A stretch of 64,000 nucleotides of DNA from Gordionus sp. m RMFG-2023 (GCF_954871325.1 NC_088779.1:8434846-8498845); one strand, 5' to 3'. Positions 26,301 to 35,479 are shown, counted from the stretch's first letter. The notes: generated by a model from the letters alone, not told the origin. Program-made: numbers and translations.

Positions 26301-29300
26301 TATCTAAATTGATTAATATGAGTAATCAAGGGGACAAGAAACAACTCGGTGATAGAATTATTTCGAATGGAAAGAGTTTTCCAAAGATTGTTGCTGACAT
26401 AACTTGTAATCGGTGCGGGTACAAAGGACATTATTCTAAAACCTGTGTTGTTAAGGAACAGAATTTTAGAATGAGTTTTCCACTGCAAAGGTCTAGTGGA
26501 GAAACTGTCAAAAAAAAATTAACGTTAACTATATGAAAAAAATGTGAGACTAAATTCTAATATAAGAATAAACTCAGAAGGAAAAACTACCGAATTAAAT
26601 AGCTAAATTCAGAATTATAAAATAAACACGGAACTGAAATTTGGACTTATATCTTTATTAAGTAAAATATATTCATCATCTTTATTAAGTAAAATATATT
26701 CATCAAATTACAAAAAGTCAAAAATCAAAGCGAAAAATGTTATCAAAATTAAAAGTCATTTTTTTCACAAAAAAATATATATCTATTGATTCCTAATATT
26801 AAAAAAATGTTTGACATTTTTTTAAACTATATATAAACACATAGATAAACAAATATGATTGACATTATATTATAAAATGTATCATTTACGACATGCCACC
26901 CCTTTATGGGCTGTGGCACGCCAAAAAAAAATATAAATTTAACAAGGGTCGGGATGCAGCGGATTTTGTGGGAGTCCTCACAAGAGCAATTGATTCTCCC
27001 ACAACTCCATATCATCGATACGTGGGGCCTCTGCAGAAAAGGCGGACGTCGTCAGAGCAGGCCCGTGAATACTATTGACAGCTCGTTGAAGAATATTGTC
27101 GGTCGGGGGGTTTGATATGCTGCTAGAACTACCGCTGGATGTGCCAATTAGCGCACCCCTGTTGGCCGACGGAGCCGGTCGCATAGGAGAAAATGGAGCT
27201 GGCCCTTGCATTGAGTCCACCATTCTCCTTCGATAATACTTGGTCGATCGTCCCATGGCATTGTCATTGATCGGGGCTAGAGGCGGTCGTCCATCTCTAC
27301 CTAGGTTCGGACACTGACTCCGAATGTGGTCATCGCTATGACAATGGAAGCATTTTCTTTTACGGAGCCCCTCTGACATCATAGAATTATCCTGCGACAC
27401 TGGTGCTTGTATTGTCATGCCGGTGTTTTTTGGTATTAAGGTTACTTGAATGTAACACGATCCCAGATCTATCAAGCGGCTGGTTGTCTCCATGTGACTG
27501 ATAGTATGGAATATTTGGATATAAGATGCAACGGGAAATACAAAAAAAAACTTCTTTTTTTTTTTTAAAAAAAAATTTAAATTTTACACCAAAAATTTTT
27601 TTTTAAAAAAAATTAATCTTTATATAAAATTTTATGATTAAAATATAGAAAAATTTAAAAAAGTAATTTAATTTATTTTTTTTAAAAAAAATTTTATGAT
27701 TAAAAATATAGAAAAACCTTCTATATATAATGTTTATTCCAAAAAAAAACTTGTATTGATGTATACTATTTACGGCGCAAAGCACACAACTGTCAAAAAA
27801 CACTTAATGTTAACTATATGAAAAAAATGTGAGACTAAATTCTAGTGATTCGTCATCACGATCATGTAAGATTGGGATAAATAAGAAGCGTCTTAATTTT
27901 TTGGGTTCATATCGGTTCGGGTTCCGAATATATTTGGTCATATTAAAAATATGTCAATATATACGGGTTGTTGGTCATTTTCGATTAAAATCATAGTTCA
28001 ATTTAGACATGTTTAATAAAAAGTTTGTCAACATGGTAATGATATTGGAAAGTTTTTTTCGGTTTAGTTCGTTAAGGAATGTTCTTTGTCTGCTTTGTTA
28101 AATGAATAACAGATTTTTGTTAATTTAATGAGTAGATGTTTTTATTTATCTTTTCGTGATTGAATAGACAAGTTTTGTTTTTGTCTTTTATTAAATGAAT
28201 AGAAAGTTTTTTTAATGTAATGAAAAGATGTTTTTATCTTTTCATGATTGAATAGACAAGTTTTGCTTTTATCTTTTATTAGATTAATAGAAAGTTTTTT
28301 TTTAAGGGTATTCAAATAGCTGATGATATTAATGTTGGTCAACTTAAACATTTGGTAAGAAGATGGTTGATGTATTAAATATTTGTTTCTCCCAGTTCTA
28401 TGGTTGCAATATTTTTTTTCTTACTTATTTTTAAATGTAGTAATGAATAATATTAATTTTGGGGGATTCGCGTGAGTGAGTTAGAATATTATGTTATTTG
28501 TTTCACTTGACGCTCACACCAAGGGATATTGTAATAATATTATTGAGAAAATTGAAGCACATGGGAGACATAGTTTTTGTTTTTGTGATAATGTGCTTTG
28601 CGCCGTAAATAGTATACAATATAAGTTTTTTTTTTGGAATAAACATTATATATAGAAGGTTTTTCTATATTTTTAATCATAAAATTTTTTTTAAAAAAAA
28701 TAAATTAAATTAAACTTTTTTAGATTTTTCTATATTTTAATCATAAAATTTTATATAAAGATTAATATTTTTTTAAAAAAAAAATTTTTGGTGTAAAATT
28801 TAAATTTTTTTTAAAAAAAAAAAGAAGTTTTTTTTTTGTATTTCCCGTTGCATCTTATATCCAAATATTCCATACTATCAGTCACATGGAGACAACCAGC
28901 CGCTTGATAGATCTGGTATCGTGTTACATTCAAGTAACCTTAATACCAAAAAACACCGGCTTGACAATACAAGCATCGGTGTCGCAGGATAATTCTATGA
29001 TGTCCGGGGGGCTCCGTAAAAGAAAATACTTCCATTGTCATAGCGATGACCACATTCGGAGTCAGTGTCCGAACCTAGGTAGAGATGGACGACCGCCTCT
29101 AGCCCCGATCAATGACAATGCCATGGGACGATCGACCAAGCATTATCGAAGGAGAATGGTGGACTCAACGCAAGGGCCAGCTCCATTTTCTCCTATGCGA
29201 CCGGCTCCGTCGGCCAACAGGGGTGCGCTAATTGGCATCTCCAGCGGTAGTTCTAGCAGCATATCAAACCCCCCGACCGACAATATTCTTCAACGAGCTG

Positions 29301-31607
29301 TCGATAGTATTCACGGGCCTGCTCCGACGACGTCCGCCTTTTCTGCGGAGGCCCCACGTATCGATGATATGGAGTTGTGGGAGAATTAATCGCTCTCGTG
29401 AGGACTCCCACAAAATCCGCTGCATCCCGACCCTTGTTAAATTTATATATTTTTTTGGCGTGCCACAGCCCATAAAGGGGTAGCATGTCGTAAATGATAC
29501 ATTTTATAATATAATGTCAATCATATTTGTTTATCTATGTGTTTGTATATAGTTTAAAAAAATGTCAATCATTTTTTTAATATTAGGAATCAATAGATAT
29601 ATATTTTTTTGTGAAAAAAATCACTTTTAATTTTGATAACAATTTTGTTAATTTTCATAAAACCTTTTGAATTATGATAACATTTTTCGCTTTGATTTTT
29701 GACTTTTTGTAATTTGATGAATATATTTTACTTAATAAAGATGATGAATATATTTTACTTAATAAAGATATAAGTCCAAATTTCAGTTCCATGTTTATTT
29801 TATAATTCTGAATTTAGCTCTTTAATTTGGTAGTTTTTCCTTCTGAGTTTATTCTTATATTAGAATTTAGTCTCACATTTTTTTCATATAGTTAACTTTA
29901 AGTGTTTTTTGACAGTGCGCTTCGCCTATAAGCATTTCGCCTTTTGTTTAAGACTTTCGCCTATAGCTCTTTTGTCTAAGGAGCGCCAATGAGTAATAAT
30001 GAGAGTTAATAAGTACTAATAAGCGTCAATGAGTAAAATAAGCGGAAATGAGTGATAATTTATAGGTAATTTATGTTGTCGATGAGAAAAAAGCATAGCC
30101 CTTATAACCATGTTTATATAAAGGTTGGACTTAAGATTTTAATTAATTTAAAACAAATGGAACATATTGTGAAATGATTAAAAAAGATATTCCAATCATT
30201 CTATTACAATGTTTTTATGCAAATAAACATTTTACAATATTTTTTGTGTTAAAATAGGTTTGGTATTGATTTCTTAATGCAAATAATTTATCATCAAACC
30301 AAAATTCTTCACTTGAATTCATTATTTTCAGGATTATGATTCCTTGTTTAAAAAAATCAGGTATAAATAGAAATTTAACCCAACTGTTTAAACTAATATA
30401 CCAAGTTACAGAAGTATCTCATTTCATTTAAATGACAAATAATGTATAGATGACAATCATTAAAAAAATGAATCGATGGATTAAATATTTAATAAATAAT
30501 TTAAAAATAATCCTAATGTTGATGTTAAGTTTAGATCGAATGGCTAGATGTTTATGATCTTAATTATATTATATTTGTATAAATTCTATTTTATTTATTT
30601 TTAGATATACTATACTCATTTGTCATCTATATCATTCTTTGTCTCTAATGAATTAAATAAAATAAATTAATTTTGAGATTCTAATCTCTGTAACTTGGTA
30701 TATTAGTATAAATTATTTATATTAAGAAACCGATACCAAACCTATCTAATAAAAGATTTAATTTGATAAATTTATTTAACACAAAAATATTGTATAATGT
30801 CTATTTGCATAAAAACATGTATTATATTATTTTTTTCGAAAAATATTTTAATCATATCAACAATATGTTTCATTTGTTCCAAATTAATTGAAATCAATAA
30901 AGTTTAATCTTTTATATAAACATGGTTATAAAAGCATACCATGTTCTTCCTCTCATAAGCCTTCGACAATATAAATTGCCTATAAATTACTACTCATTGG
31001 TGCTTCTTATTACTCATTGACGCTTATTGGCACTCTGGTGCTTATTATTCTCGCGGTCACTTATTAGCACTTATTAGTACTTATAGTATTAGTACTTATT
31101 GCCGCTTATTATTACTCATTGGAGCTCTACGGCTCTTATAGGTGCTCCTTAAGCGAGAAAGCCAAAAATGTCTTATGCCAAAAATCTCTAGGTGAAATGG
31201 TTACTTATTGGCGCTTCTTAGGCGAAATATCCATAGACTAATTGTTTACAGTTCGCCGGTATACCGTTATATATATTATATAATAACCATATTTTTTACA
31301 AGTCCTAGTAATATATACTATACTTCTTATCAGTGGGAACAACTATCAATTCGATCCGACAAAAAATTATATCAGTTGCTTAAAATTGGAAAAATACTGT
31401 ATATATGATTTATTTTTTTAAATGTAAGCCGTCTACGAATTCATTCCTATAGAAGACAAGGATTCCTCCGTAAATGATCAAGTTAGCTTAAAAATAAACG
31501 CCCAGAACTGCATCCATTGCAAAACGTGCGACATCAAAGATCCTACTCAAAATATTGATTGGGTGACTCCGGAAGGAGGCGGAGGCCCCGCTTATGATGG
31601 CATGTGA
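14368..31607 (+). CDS. ETFDH: ETF:ubiquinone oxidoreductase (ETF-QO), 13 exons
   Basis: This mitochondrial inner-membrane enzyme passes electrons from electron-transfer flavoprotein to ubiquinone. Exons: 14368-14389, 14430-14534, 14576-14728, 15825-15901, 16129-16210, 16315-16433, 17769-18018, 20378-20490, 21930-22160, 23409-23616, 23700-23882, 24704-24949, 31429-31607. All junctions are GT/AG and in phase, giving 655 aa (about 620 in vertebrates). The basic start [19 protein letters not shown] suits a mitochondrial presequence. Clear signatures: [12 protein letters not shown]-binding [15 protein letters not shown] (54-68); [56 protein letters not shown]. The 4Fe-4S cysteines are Cys594 (RYCPA) and Cys624/627/630 (CIHCKTC), and the end is [10 protein letters not shown]. 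The least certain exon edges are the first 22-nt exon and the acceptor at 24703. The last intron is loaded with the composite element described separately. Confidence 0.95.
15212..15576. repeat. hAT-type MITE in ETFDH intron 3
   Basis: It begins CAGGGCTGTGTGTGTGAACC and ends GGGTTCTCTGCCATG, imperfect inverted ends. The flanking octamers ACTTATAT (left) and ATTTATAT (right) differ at one base, consistent with an 8-bp hAT duplication. The interior contains repeated GGGTTTGG / GGTTCAGG-type words. Confidence 0.6.
16627..16892. repeat. MITE-A copy in ETFDH intron 6
   Basis: The ends TAGAGTTGTTAAAAAGTCCG and GAGCCATTTAAAAACACTA match the MITE-A family. The interior has the paired GGAGAATTTTGCTCATA / CAAAATCTTCAGG arms. 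It is longer than the other copies and lacks an evident target duplication. Confidence 0.7.
16960..17078. repeat. Right end of a CTGCAG-type hAT MITE
   Basis: The segment ends GACGGATCTGCAGATCTCTG, matching the ends of the element at 61344-61543 (CAGAGACC-CTGCAG). The left boundary was not found. Confidence 0.4.
18373..19545. repeat. Putative inverted-repeat transposon remnant (ETFDH intron 7)
   Basis: Left side: GGGTGTGCACCGATTCAC followed by several CCGATA words. Right side: inverted CGATACCGATTT-like words ending GCGGGACAAGCTCTA. The ends resemble each other weakly when inverted, as in hAT elements. A MITE-A copy (18866-19052) is nested inside. A short coding-like stretch (LVAGDAKY, about 19095) could be a transposase relic but is not identifiable. 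Confidence 0.4.
18866..19052. repeat. MITE-A copy nested in an older element
   Basis: CGCTCGATTTGAGCCAATTT at the left and CGGCTCAAATCGAGCTATTT at the right form the long inverted arms typical of the family. The extreme left end is lost. Confidence 0.75.
19687..20072. repeat. Foldback MITE, about 100-bp arms (ETFDH intron 7)
   Basis: The left arm (TATATAAATGTTGGCGTCAATG, through GAGCGCATTTTTTTAAATTT, to GCCGGA at about 19797) is the imperfect reverse complement of the right arm (TCCGGTAAAATCC, through AATGCGCTC, to CATTGACGCTGACATATAT at about 20070). The loop of about 185 bp has no coding potential. Confidence 0.75.
22468..23125. repeat. MITE-A copy split by a later insertion (ETFDH intron 9)
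   Basis: The left arm is AGTGTTGTTAAACAGCTCGA at 22468. The right arm, with GACTCGTTTTTAAAATTGG and AACCGTATAACAAAACAACT, ends near 23125. The roughly 500 bp between them (22540-23040) are foreign to the family, with GGGTTGG(G)AAAT words at both edges, and are probably a nested element. Confidence 0.5.
25246..25680 (+). repeat. Composite element: tail copy 1
   Basis: A 435-bp sequence from GTCGTAAATGATACATTTTA to GTGTTTTTTGACAG. The same sequence forms the 3' part of units 2 and 3. It contains an internal duplication (GATGAATATATTTTACTTAA twice). No unit head or zinc-knuckle frame precedes this copy. It faces the inverted tail of unit 2 across the 25681-26503 spacer. Confidence 0.85.
25946..26536 (+). 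CDS. Membrane-anchored CCHC zinc-knuckle protein, unclassified element
   Basis: An uninterrupted frame of 196 codons runs from the ATG at 25946; the frame stays open upstream to about 25857. Residues about 11-30 ([20 protein letters not shown]) form one strong membrane segment. A charged, probably coiled-coil middle follows ([20 protein letters not shown]). Near the C-terminus is a zinc knuckle, [14 protein letters not shown] (CX2CX4HX4C). The stop codon lies inside the inverted tail of unit 2. The combination recalls a gag-like nucleic-acid-binding protein with a membrane anchor, but I do not recognise the family. It sits between two inverted tail copies. It is treated as part of a fossil element; whether it is expressed is unknown. 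Confidence 0.55.
   Translation: MVDKFDVNNALVTMLLLVILYVIYIVIKFLFGKCTLVATKVYDNWKIDTPVSADCWKKISVLESSLNGILNEIKIGRPERVETMKDNNDDRSELVEKSVVDLQELNNIKESIKDIYSELSKLINMSNQGDKKQLGDRIISNGKSFPKIVADITCNRCGYKGHYSKTCVVKEQNFRMSFPLQRSSGETVKKKLTLTI
26504..27786 (-). mobile_element. Composite element: CCHC unit 2 (minus)
   Basis: On the minus strand the unit runs from its head TGTGCTTTGCGCCGTAAATA (27786), through long A/T homopolymer runs and the zinc-knuckle frame, to the tail ending TTTGACAGT (26504). The tail is slightly shorter than copies 1 and 3. It is about 97% identical to unit 3 in the coding part, so both are young. No reverse transcriptase, integrase or transposase is present. Family unknown; gag-only or otherwise non-autonomous. 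The unit looks largely whole. Confidence 0.75.
26978..27493 (-). CDS. Small CCHC zinc-knuckle protein of unit 2 (gag-like)
   Basis: A 171-aa open frame beginning [21 protein letters not shown] single zinc knuckle, [14 protein letters not shown] (residues 48-61, CX2CX4HX4C), is followed by basic residues and a proline/serine-rich tail ([12 protein letters not shown], near 120-131). This is the arrangement of a nucleocapsid-like RNA/DNA-binding protein without the capsid part. The base composition is far richer in G+C than the flanks, which also marks it as real coding sequence. The partner copy in unit 3 has ten amino-acid differences over 167 shared residues. Most DNA differences change the protein, so little purifying selection is apparent since the two split. 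Confidence 0.65.
   Translation of the reverse strand: METTSRLIDLGSCYIQVTLIPKNTGMTIQAPVSQDNSMMSEGLRKRKCFHCHSDDHIRSQCPNLGRDGRPPLAPINDNAMGRSTKYYRRRMVDSMQGPAPFSPMRPAPSANRGALIGTSSGSSSSISNPPTDNILQRAVNSIHGPALTTSAFSAEAPRIDDMELWENQLLL
27789..27844 (-). repeat. Composite element: 56-bp tail fragment joined to unit 2 head
   Basis: It matches the last 56 bp of the tail (TAGAATTTAGTCTCAC to GACAGT on the minus strand). It directly abuts the head of unit 2, forming a tail-to-head junction. This gives unit 2 the same sequence at both ends in direct orientation. Confidence 0.85.
27845..28591. repeat. Spacer between the two inverted units, with tandem repeat
   Basis: This 750-bp loop is unrelated to the units. 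It contains about two copies of a roughly 75-bp tandem repeat (28135-28310; words GATTGAATAGACAAGTTTTG and ATGTTTTTATCTTTTC). A short coding-like stretch, [16 protein letters not shown], follows at about 28320-28370. No recognisable gene. Confidence 0.6.
28592..29916 (+). mobile_element. Composite element: CCHC unit 3 (plus)
   Basis: Head TGTGCTTTGCGCCGTAAATA at 28592, zinc-knuckle frame at 28886-29389, tail 29488-29916 ending TTTTTTGACAG. It is in opposite orientation to unit 2, so 26504-29916 forms an inverted repeat with 1.3-kb arms and a 0.8-kb loop. The foldback element starts immediately after the tail. Confidence 0.75.
28886..29389 (+). CDS. Small zinc-knuckle protein of unit 3 (gag-like)
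   Basis: A 167-aa open frame, [16 protein letters not shown] onward, 94% identical to the unit 2 protein. Layout is the same: N-terminal segment, zinc-knuckle region (residues 48-61), basic linker, then a proline/serine-rich C-terminal half ending MELWEN. It is slightly shorter at the C-terminus than its partner. Family unknown; treated as part of a fossil element. Confidence 0.6.
   Translation: METTSRLIDLVSCYIQVTLIPKNTGLTIQASVSQDNSMMSGGLRKRKYFHCHSDDHIRSQCPNLGRDGRPPLAPINDNAMGRSTKHYRRRMVDSTQGPAPFSPMRPAPSANRGALIGISSGSSSSISNPPTDNILQRAVDSIHGPAPTTSAFSAEAPRIDDMELWEN
29917..31232. mobile_element. 1.3-kb foldback element (two long inverted arms)
   Basis: The first half is the imperfect reverse complement of the second half, with the centre near 30560. 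Outer arms (29919-30110 and 30930-31230) consist of degenerate short repeats such as AATGAGTAATAA and AATAAGCGTCAATGAGTA, beginning CTTCGCCTATAAGC. Inner arms share ACCATGTTTATATAAA, GAACAAATG(G/A)AACATATTG, TTTTTATGCAAATA and ACTAATATACCAAGTTACAG. No coding sequence. It resembles foldback or long-inverted-repeat MITE elements in design. Confidence 0.8.
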
Positions 31608-32521
31608 ATTTTTGTTTTGCTACTTGGAAGAATTATTTTTTTAATTATTTTATAATTTTTGTTCCTAATTTTGTAGGAGTTATATATTCCTTACTATGAT
31701 AAAAACACACCTTCTTTTATTTTACTATTTTTTTATTCTAATTTTTTTTCCAAATAGAAATACGACGAGAGATCCTTTTTTTGTTGAAGCGAATTTAATT
31801 CCAATGTTCAAAAACTAAACACATATTCACCAGTAGAAAAAATAAATAATATATTTTTTAAATTTATAGTAATACTTACAGCATAAGTAATTTATGCTCG
31901 TTATATTTTTATACATAATGGTACGAACTATTTTGGCTCAAAGTTTGCCCAATTTCTCACATAATTTTTATAATTTTATTTTCAATTATCCAAATTTATA
32001 CAAAGATATATAGGTACTAAAATTGTTTTTTTTTGGTACTTATTTTTTTCTATTTAATTAATATGATTCGATTGGTATAATAAAATTAAAGTTATCGAAA
32101 TATCTAAAAATACCAATTGATTAATTTTCATATTTATTTATATATAAAAAATGAATTATATTAAAAAATATTTTTTTATACCCAATTTTAAAATATTCAG
32201 ACAAACGCACATGATATTTTAATATTCGCTCTTAATATCCATGCTTTTTTTAATATTCGCTCTTAATATCCATGCTTTATTTAAACGTGATTAAATCATA
32301 ATTTTTTCTTCTTAAATTTAATAATTCTACGATAAAATTATTTTATTATTTCAATTTTTTTTTTCTTGAGACTTTTTAGCAGTATTAATTAAATAATTTA
32401 AAAAAAACAAAAATAGTAGTATTTATTATAGTTTATTTTATATTATGGAATTTGTTGAAATTATAAACTGTGATTGTTATAAATTATATAATTATTTATT
32501 GTGAAATATATTGCTTTACGC
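31608..32521. other. Downstream of ETFDH, no gene
   Basis: A+T-rich. A 34-bp tandem duplication (TAATATTCGCTCTTAATATC...) sits at about 32208-32277. AATAAA near 31840 could serve as the ETFDH polyadenylation signal. Confidence 0.5.
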
Positions 32522-32640
32522 TAGTGTTAAAAATCCCGATTTGGGCCGATTTTTAAAAACGACTAAAGATTTTAGCCAAAATAATATTATGTAATCCTGG
32601 AGATTTTGCTTATAGGCCAAAATATTGAGGCATATGCAAT
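32522..32640. repeat. MITE-A half copy
   Basis: It begins TAGTGTTAAAAATCCCGATT, then GGCCGATTTTTAAAAACGAC and CCTGGAGATTTTGCTTATAG. The right half is missing. Confidence 0.6.
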
Positions 32641-33164
32641 ATTAAGTTGAGTTTTCATAATGTGTTCAAACGATGAAAGGAATGTTTGTTTGTCTAATTT
32701 ATTATATCTTGGTAATCTTCTCTATCTTGAAAATTTTTCTTCTATTTGCTTTATCCTGAAATTTAATTACAAGAAGGCAAAAACTTAATCAATAAACATT
32801 AAAATAATTTTTTGACTATAACTATACAAAAATAGTAATAAAAATGAATATTGTTTGAATAAAAAATGAAGCAATATCAATATTATCAATTTTTTATTTA
32901 TTATTTGTTAATTAATTTTTTTAAAACTTCTTACTGTTTGTAGCTATTTTATATTAGATATTTTTTCTTAAAAATAAATTTAAATTCATAGTCTTTAAAA
33001 TATGCAATTTTCTTTATTTAAAAATTTATTAAACTAAATTTATATTATGTGGGTTATTATACAAAGGGAGATCGAGGTTTGTTAACGAGCTATTGGTTAA
33101 AATCATAATATTAAGATAGTTATCTTACTCAGAAGCCAGAGAGAACTGTAACGAATATAGGGTC

Positions 33165-33612
33165 AGGTGTGGGTTCAAATAAAAATAACGATTGTTGTTC
33201 GGTTATTAAAAAGTACTATCGGTTCGAACCGAACTTCTAAAACACTAGTTTAAACTCTTATACAAACTTACATTAAAATTATAAATAAAGCCTATTTTTT
33301 TTTATTTAATTAATATAAAAATAAGACAGTTAAAAATTTAAAATAGCAATACATAAAAACTGTGACTGAAACTTATAAATCAAAATTGATTGATAATAAT
33401 CTTTAACAACATTGTGATATAAATTAAAATTTTAGCAATAAACCCGTAATTACTTCCAGACTATTTTATAAGCGTAAAATCAAAAGGTTCAGACCGGTTG
33501 ACTATCATTAATGGCGATTTGGTTAGGATAGAAAATTATTTAACGGCTTGCTTCAAAGTTCGATAAAAAAATATCGGTTAAATGGTTCGGTTTGGATCCC
33601 GATACAAAATAT
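33165..33612. repeat. GGTTCG-word repeat, possible hAT-type remnant
   Basis: Words such as GGTTCGAACCGAAC (33208) and inverted ATGGTTCGGTTTGGATCC (33577) bracket the segment. Related words recur at 34755-34850, 36395-36490, 49555-49740 and 56780-56860. No clean ends were found. Confidence 0.35.
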
Positions 33613-34601
33613 AGATAAGGGATATTTGGAATAATGATCACAATTTACAGACCACCCTCCCTCTAACTTCCTATCAATTCGGTTATTTTTTTGAAAATTT
33701 CTTCAAATATGGATATAGTACCATATGCACTCTCGGGTTGGGCCATATCGCCAATACTTGTATCTTTTGCGCATTTTAAAAAAGTATTGGTTGGTATCTT
33801 AAATACTTTAAAAAAAAATAAGTATCTGCGTATCTTTAACTATTTAATTTTCAAAAGATATAGATATTTAATTTTTCATTATTTTTTGATACATTGAAAT
33901 GTTTATTTAAATTAAAATTTTCCCACCAATATATATATATATGTTAATAGTGCCGTGCATAACATTTTGGAATAGTGTTCATCAACTTAATTTTGCAAAG
34001 TTGAATGATACTGAAATAAAATATCTTGAGGAATATACTAAATCAATGTAAAAATTTTCCCTTAGCAATAGCTATTGATAAGCTGCAATGCTAATTATGG
34101 GGATTTGGTCCCAATTTTATTTGTTATAAAAATAGGTGCATATGATTTTCAAAAAGGCTTACGTTTTAGCCTATTGTTAAAGCCAACAAAATTGGGTTGA
34201 ATAAAAGATTTGGAAATACTTTTAATTTTAACTATAAATAAAAAATGGGTTGATATTTTTAAGGCCAAGGTACCAGCCTACAAATTTATCCTCTTTTTAT
34301 TGAAGAGGAAGATTATTTTTATTTAAATAATATATATTCAATAATGAATCCAATTAAATTAAATTGGATATTAAATTATATTAAAGACGATCCCTTGGAA
34401 CCAGCTACATATATATATATAAGGAAATCAAAGATTTTTTTTGAAAAATAACATTATTTTGCTTCAGCCCCAGTTGAAGGTTATTTAACTTTGCAAACCG
34501 TCGCATGCCAAAAATTGGCATAGATTGTCAGATAAATTATTTGAGAAATTAATTATAATATTAAAAAATAACAATTATAAAATTTTCAATGTAGTTAAGG
34601 T

Positions 34602-34691
34602 AAAGTGTTAAACTGCTCAATATAATATTTCTGGACAAAATATTAGTTGTCCGTTTTTAATCAGTTTAAAACGAGTCGTTTAACAACACTA
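34602..34691. repeat. MITE-A, internally deleted copy
   Basis: Only 90 bp: AAAGTGTTAAACTGCTCA at the left and GAGTCGTTTAACAACACTA at the right. Confidence 0.6.
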
Positions 34692-34900
34692 TTTAGGTTT
34701 TACGAGATTTAATATTATCCGTATAAACAGGGAGCTAAACTCAAATAAATATAGATTTATACTGGTTCAGATAAAAATAATGGTTCGGTTCGTAAAAAAT
34801 AATAATATCGGTTTGGTCAGAACCTCTAAAAACTATTTTTTATACACAAACTTTCATTAGAATTATATATAGAGAGGCACATATTAAAACTCTTATTTTG

Positions 34901-35069
34901 CAGAGTTGTTAAAGGATCTAGATACAAGTATCTAGATCCTGTATCTAGATATAAAAATGTGGTATCTGTATCTAGATAGATTTTTGATTAAAACATCTGT
35001 ATCTAGATATTATTTTAGACAATGTATCTGTATCTAGATCCATTTAAAAAGTATCTTTTAACAACTCTG
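34901..35069. mobile_element. hAT-type MITE with perfect 8-bp target duplication
   Basis: The ends CAGAGTTGTTAAAGGATCTA and AAAGTATCTTTTAACAACTCTG are inverted repeats. TTATTTTG flanks it exactly on both sides (34893-34900 and 35070-35077). The 169-bp interior is built largely from repeats of the decamer GTATCTAGAT. Confidence 0.9.
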
Positions 35070-35384
35070 TTATTTTGTTATTGATTGCACGTTATAAATA
35101 TTTAATTTATAAAATAATAACAGATCAAACTTCAATATTGAACATTTTTTATTTAAAAAAAATGGTATTGAGACTCATAATTAAAAAAATTTCTACCTTA
35201 GTCAAATTACATCTGTATAAATTTCATTGTTGAAAAACATCTATCTACGTTGACATGAGTAGTCGGCACTGTCAATATAACATCAAACAATTAATATAAT
35301 TCGGGGTATCGATTACACTAATTTTGCCAATAATCTAAGATATTTATTTCTTTAGCAAATTAAACTAAAATCAGGTTTGTTAAT

Positions 35385-35404
35385 CGATCCTTTTAAAAGG
35401 ATCG
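35385..35404. repeat. 20-bp perfect palindrome
   Basis: CGATCCTTTTAAAAGGATCG is fully self-complementary. GATCCTTTT recurs at about 35469, so this may be one end of a small inverted-repeat element. Confidence 0.6.
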
Positions 35405-35479
35405 AATCAGGATCTTTTTAAAAAATGGATTGAAATCGAGGATCGATATTTTTTTTATCACTATCATGATCCTTTTCTT

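Larger units (their letters stand above)
24950..31428. other. Last ETFDH intron, host of a composite element cluster
   Basis: This 6.5-kb intron separates the exon ending in Cys594 from the exon carrying the other three cluster cysteines. From left to right it contains: a CCGATA-rich repeat (25031-25215), tail copy 1, a spacer with a membrane-CCHC frame, unit 2 (minus), a 56-bp tail fragment, a spacer, unit 3 (plus) and a 1.3-kb foldback element. Confidence 0.85.

Noticed and set aside
27603-27803. Minus-strand open frame rich in F, N and K
   Set aside because: It is a translation of A/T homopolymer runs in the head of unit 2.
29232-29486. Open frames overlapping the zinc-knuckle gene on both strands
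   Set aside because: They are shadows of the G+C-rich coding region.
25246-29916. Classification of the composite as a DIRS or LTR retrotransposon
   Set aside because: No reverse transcriptase, recombinase, primer-binding site or polypurine tract could be recognised. Zinc knuckles alone are not diagnostic.
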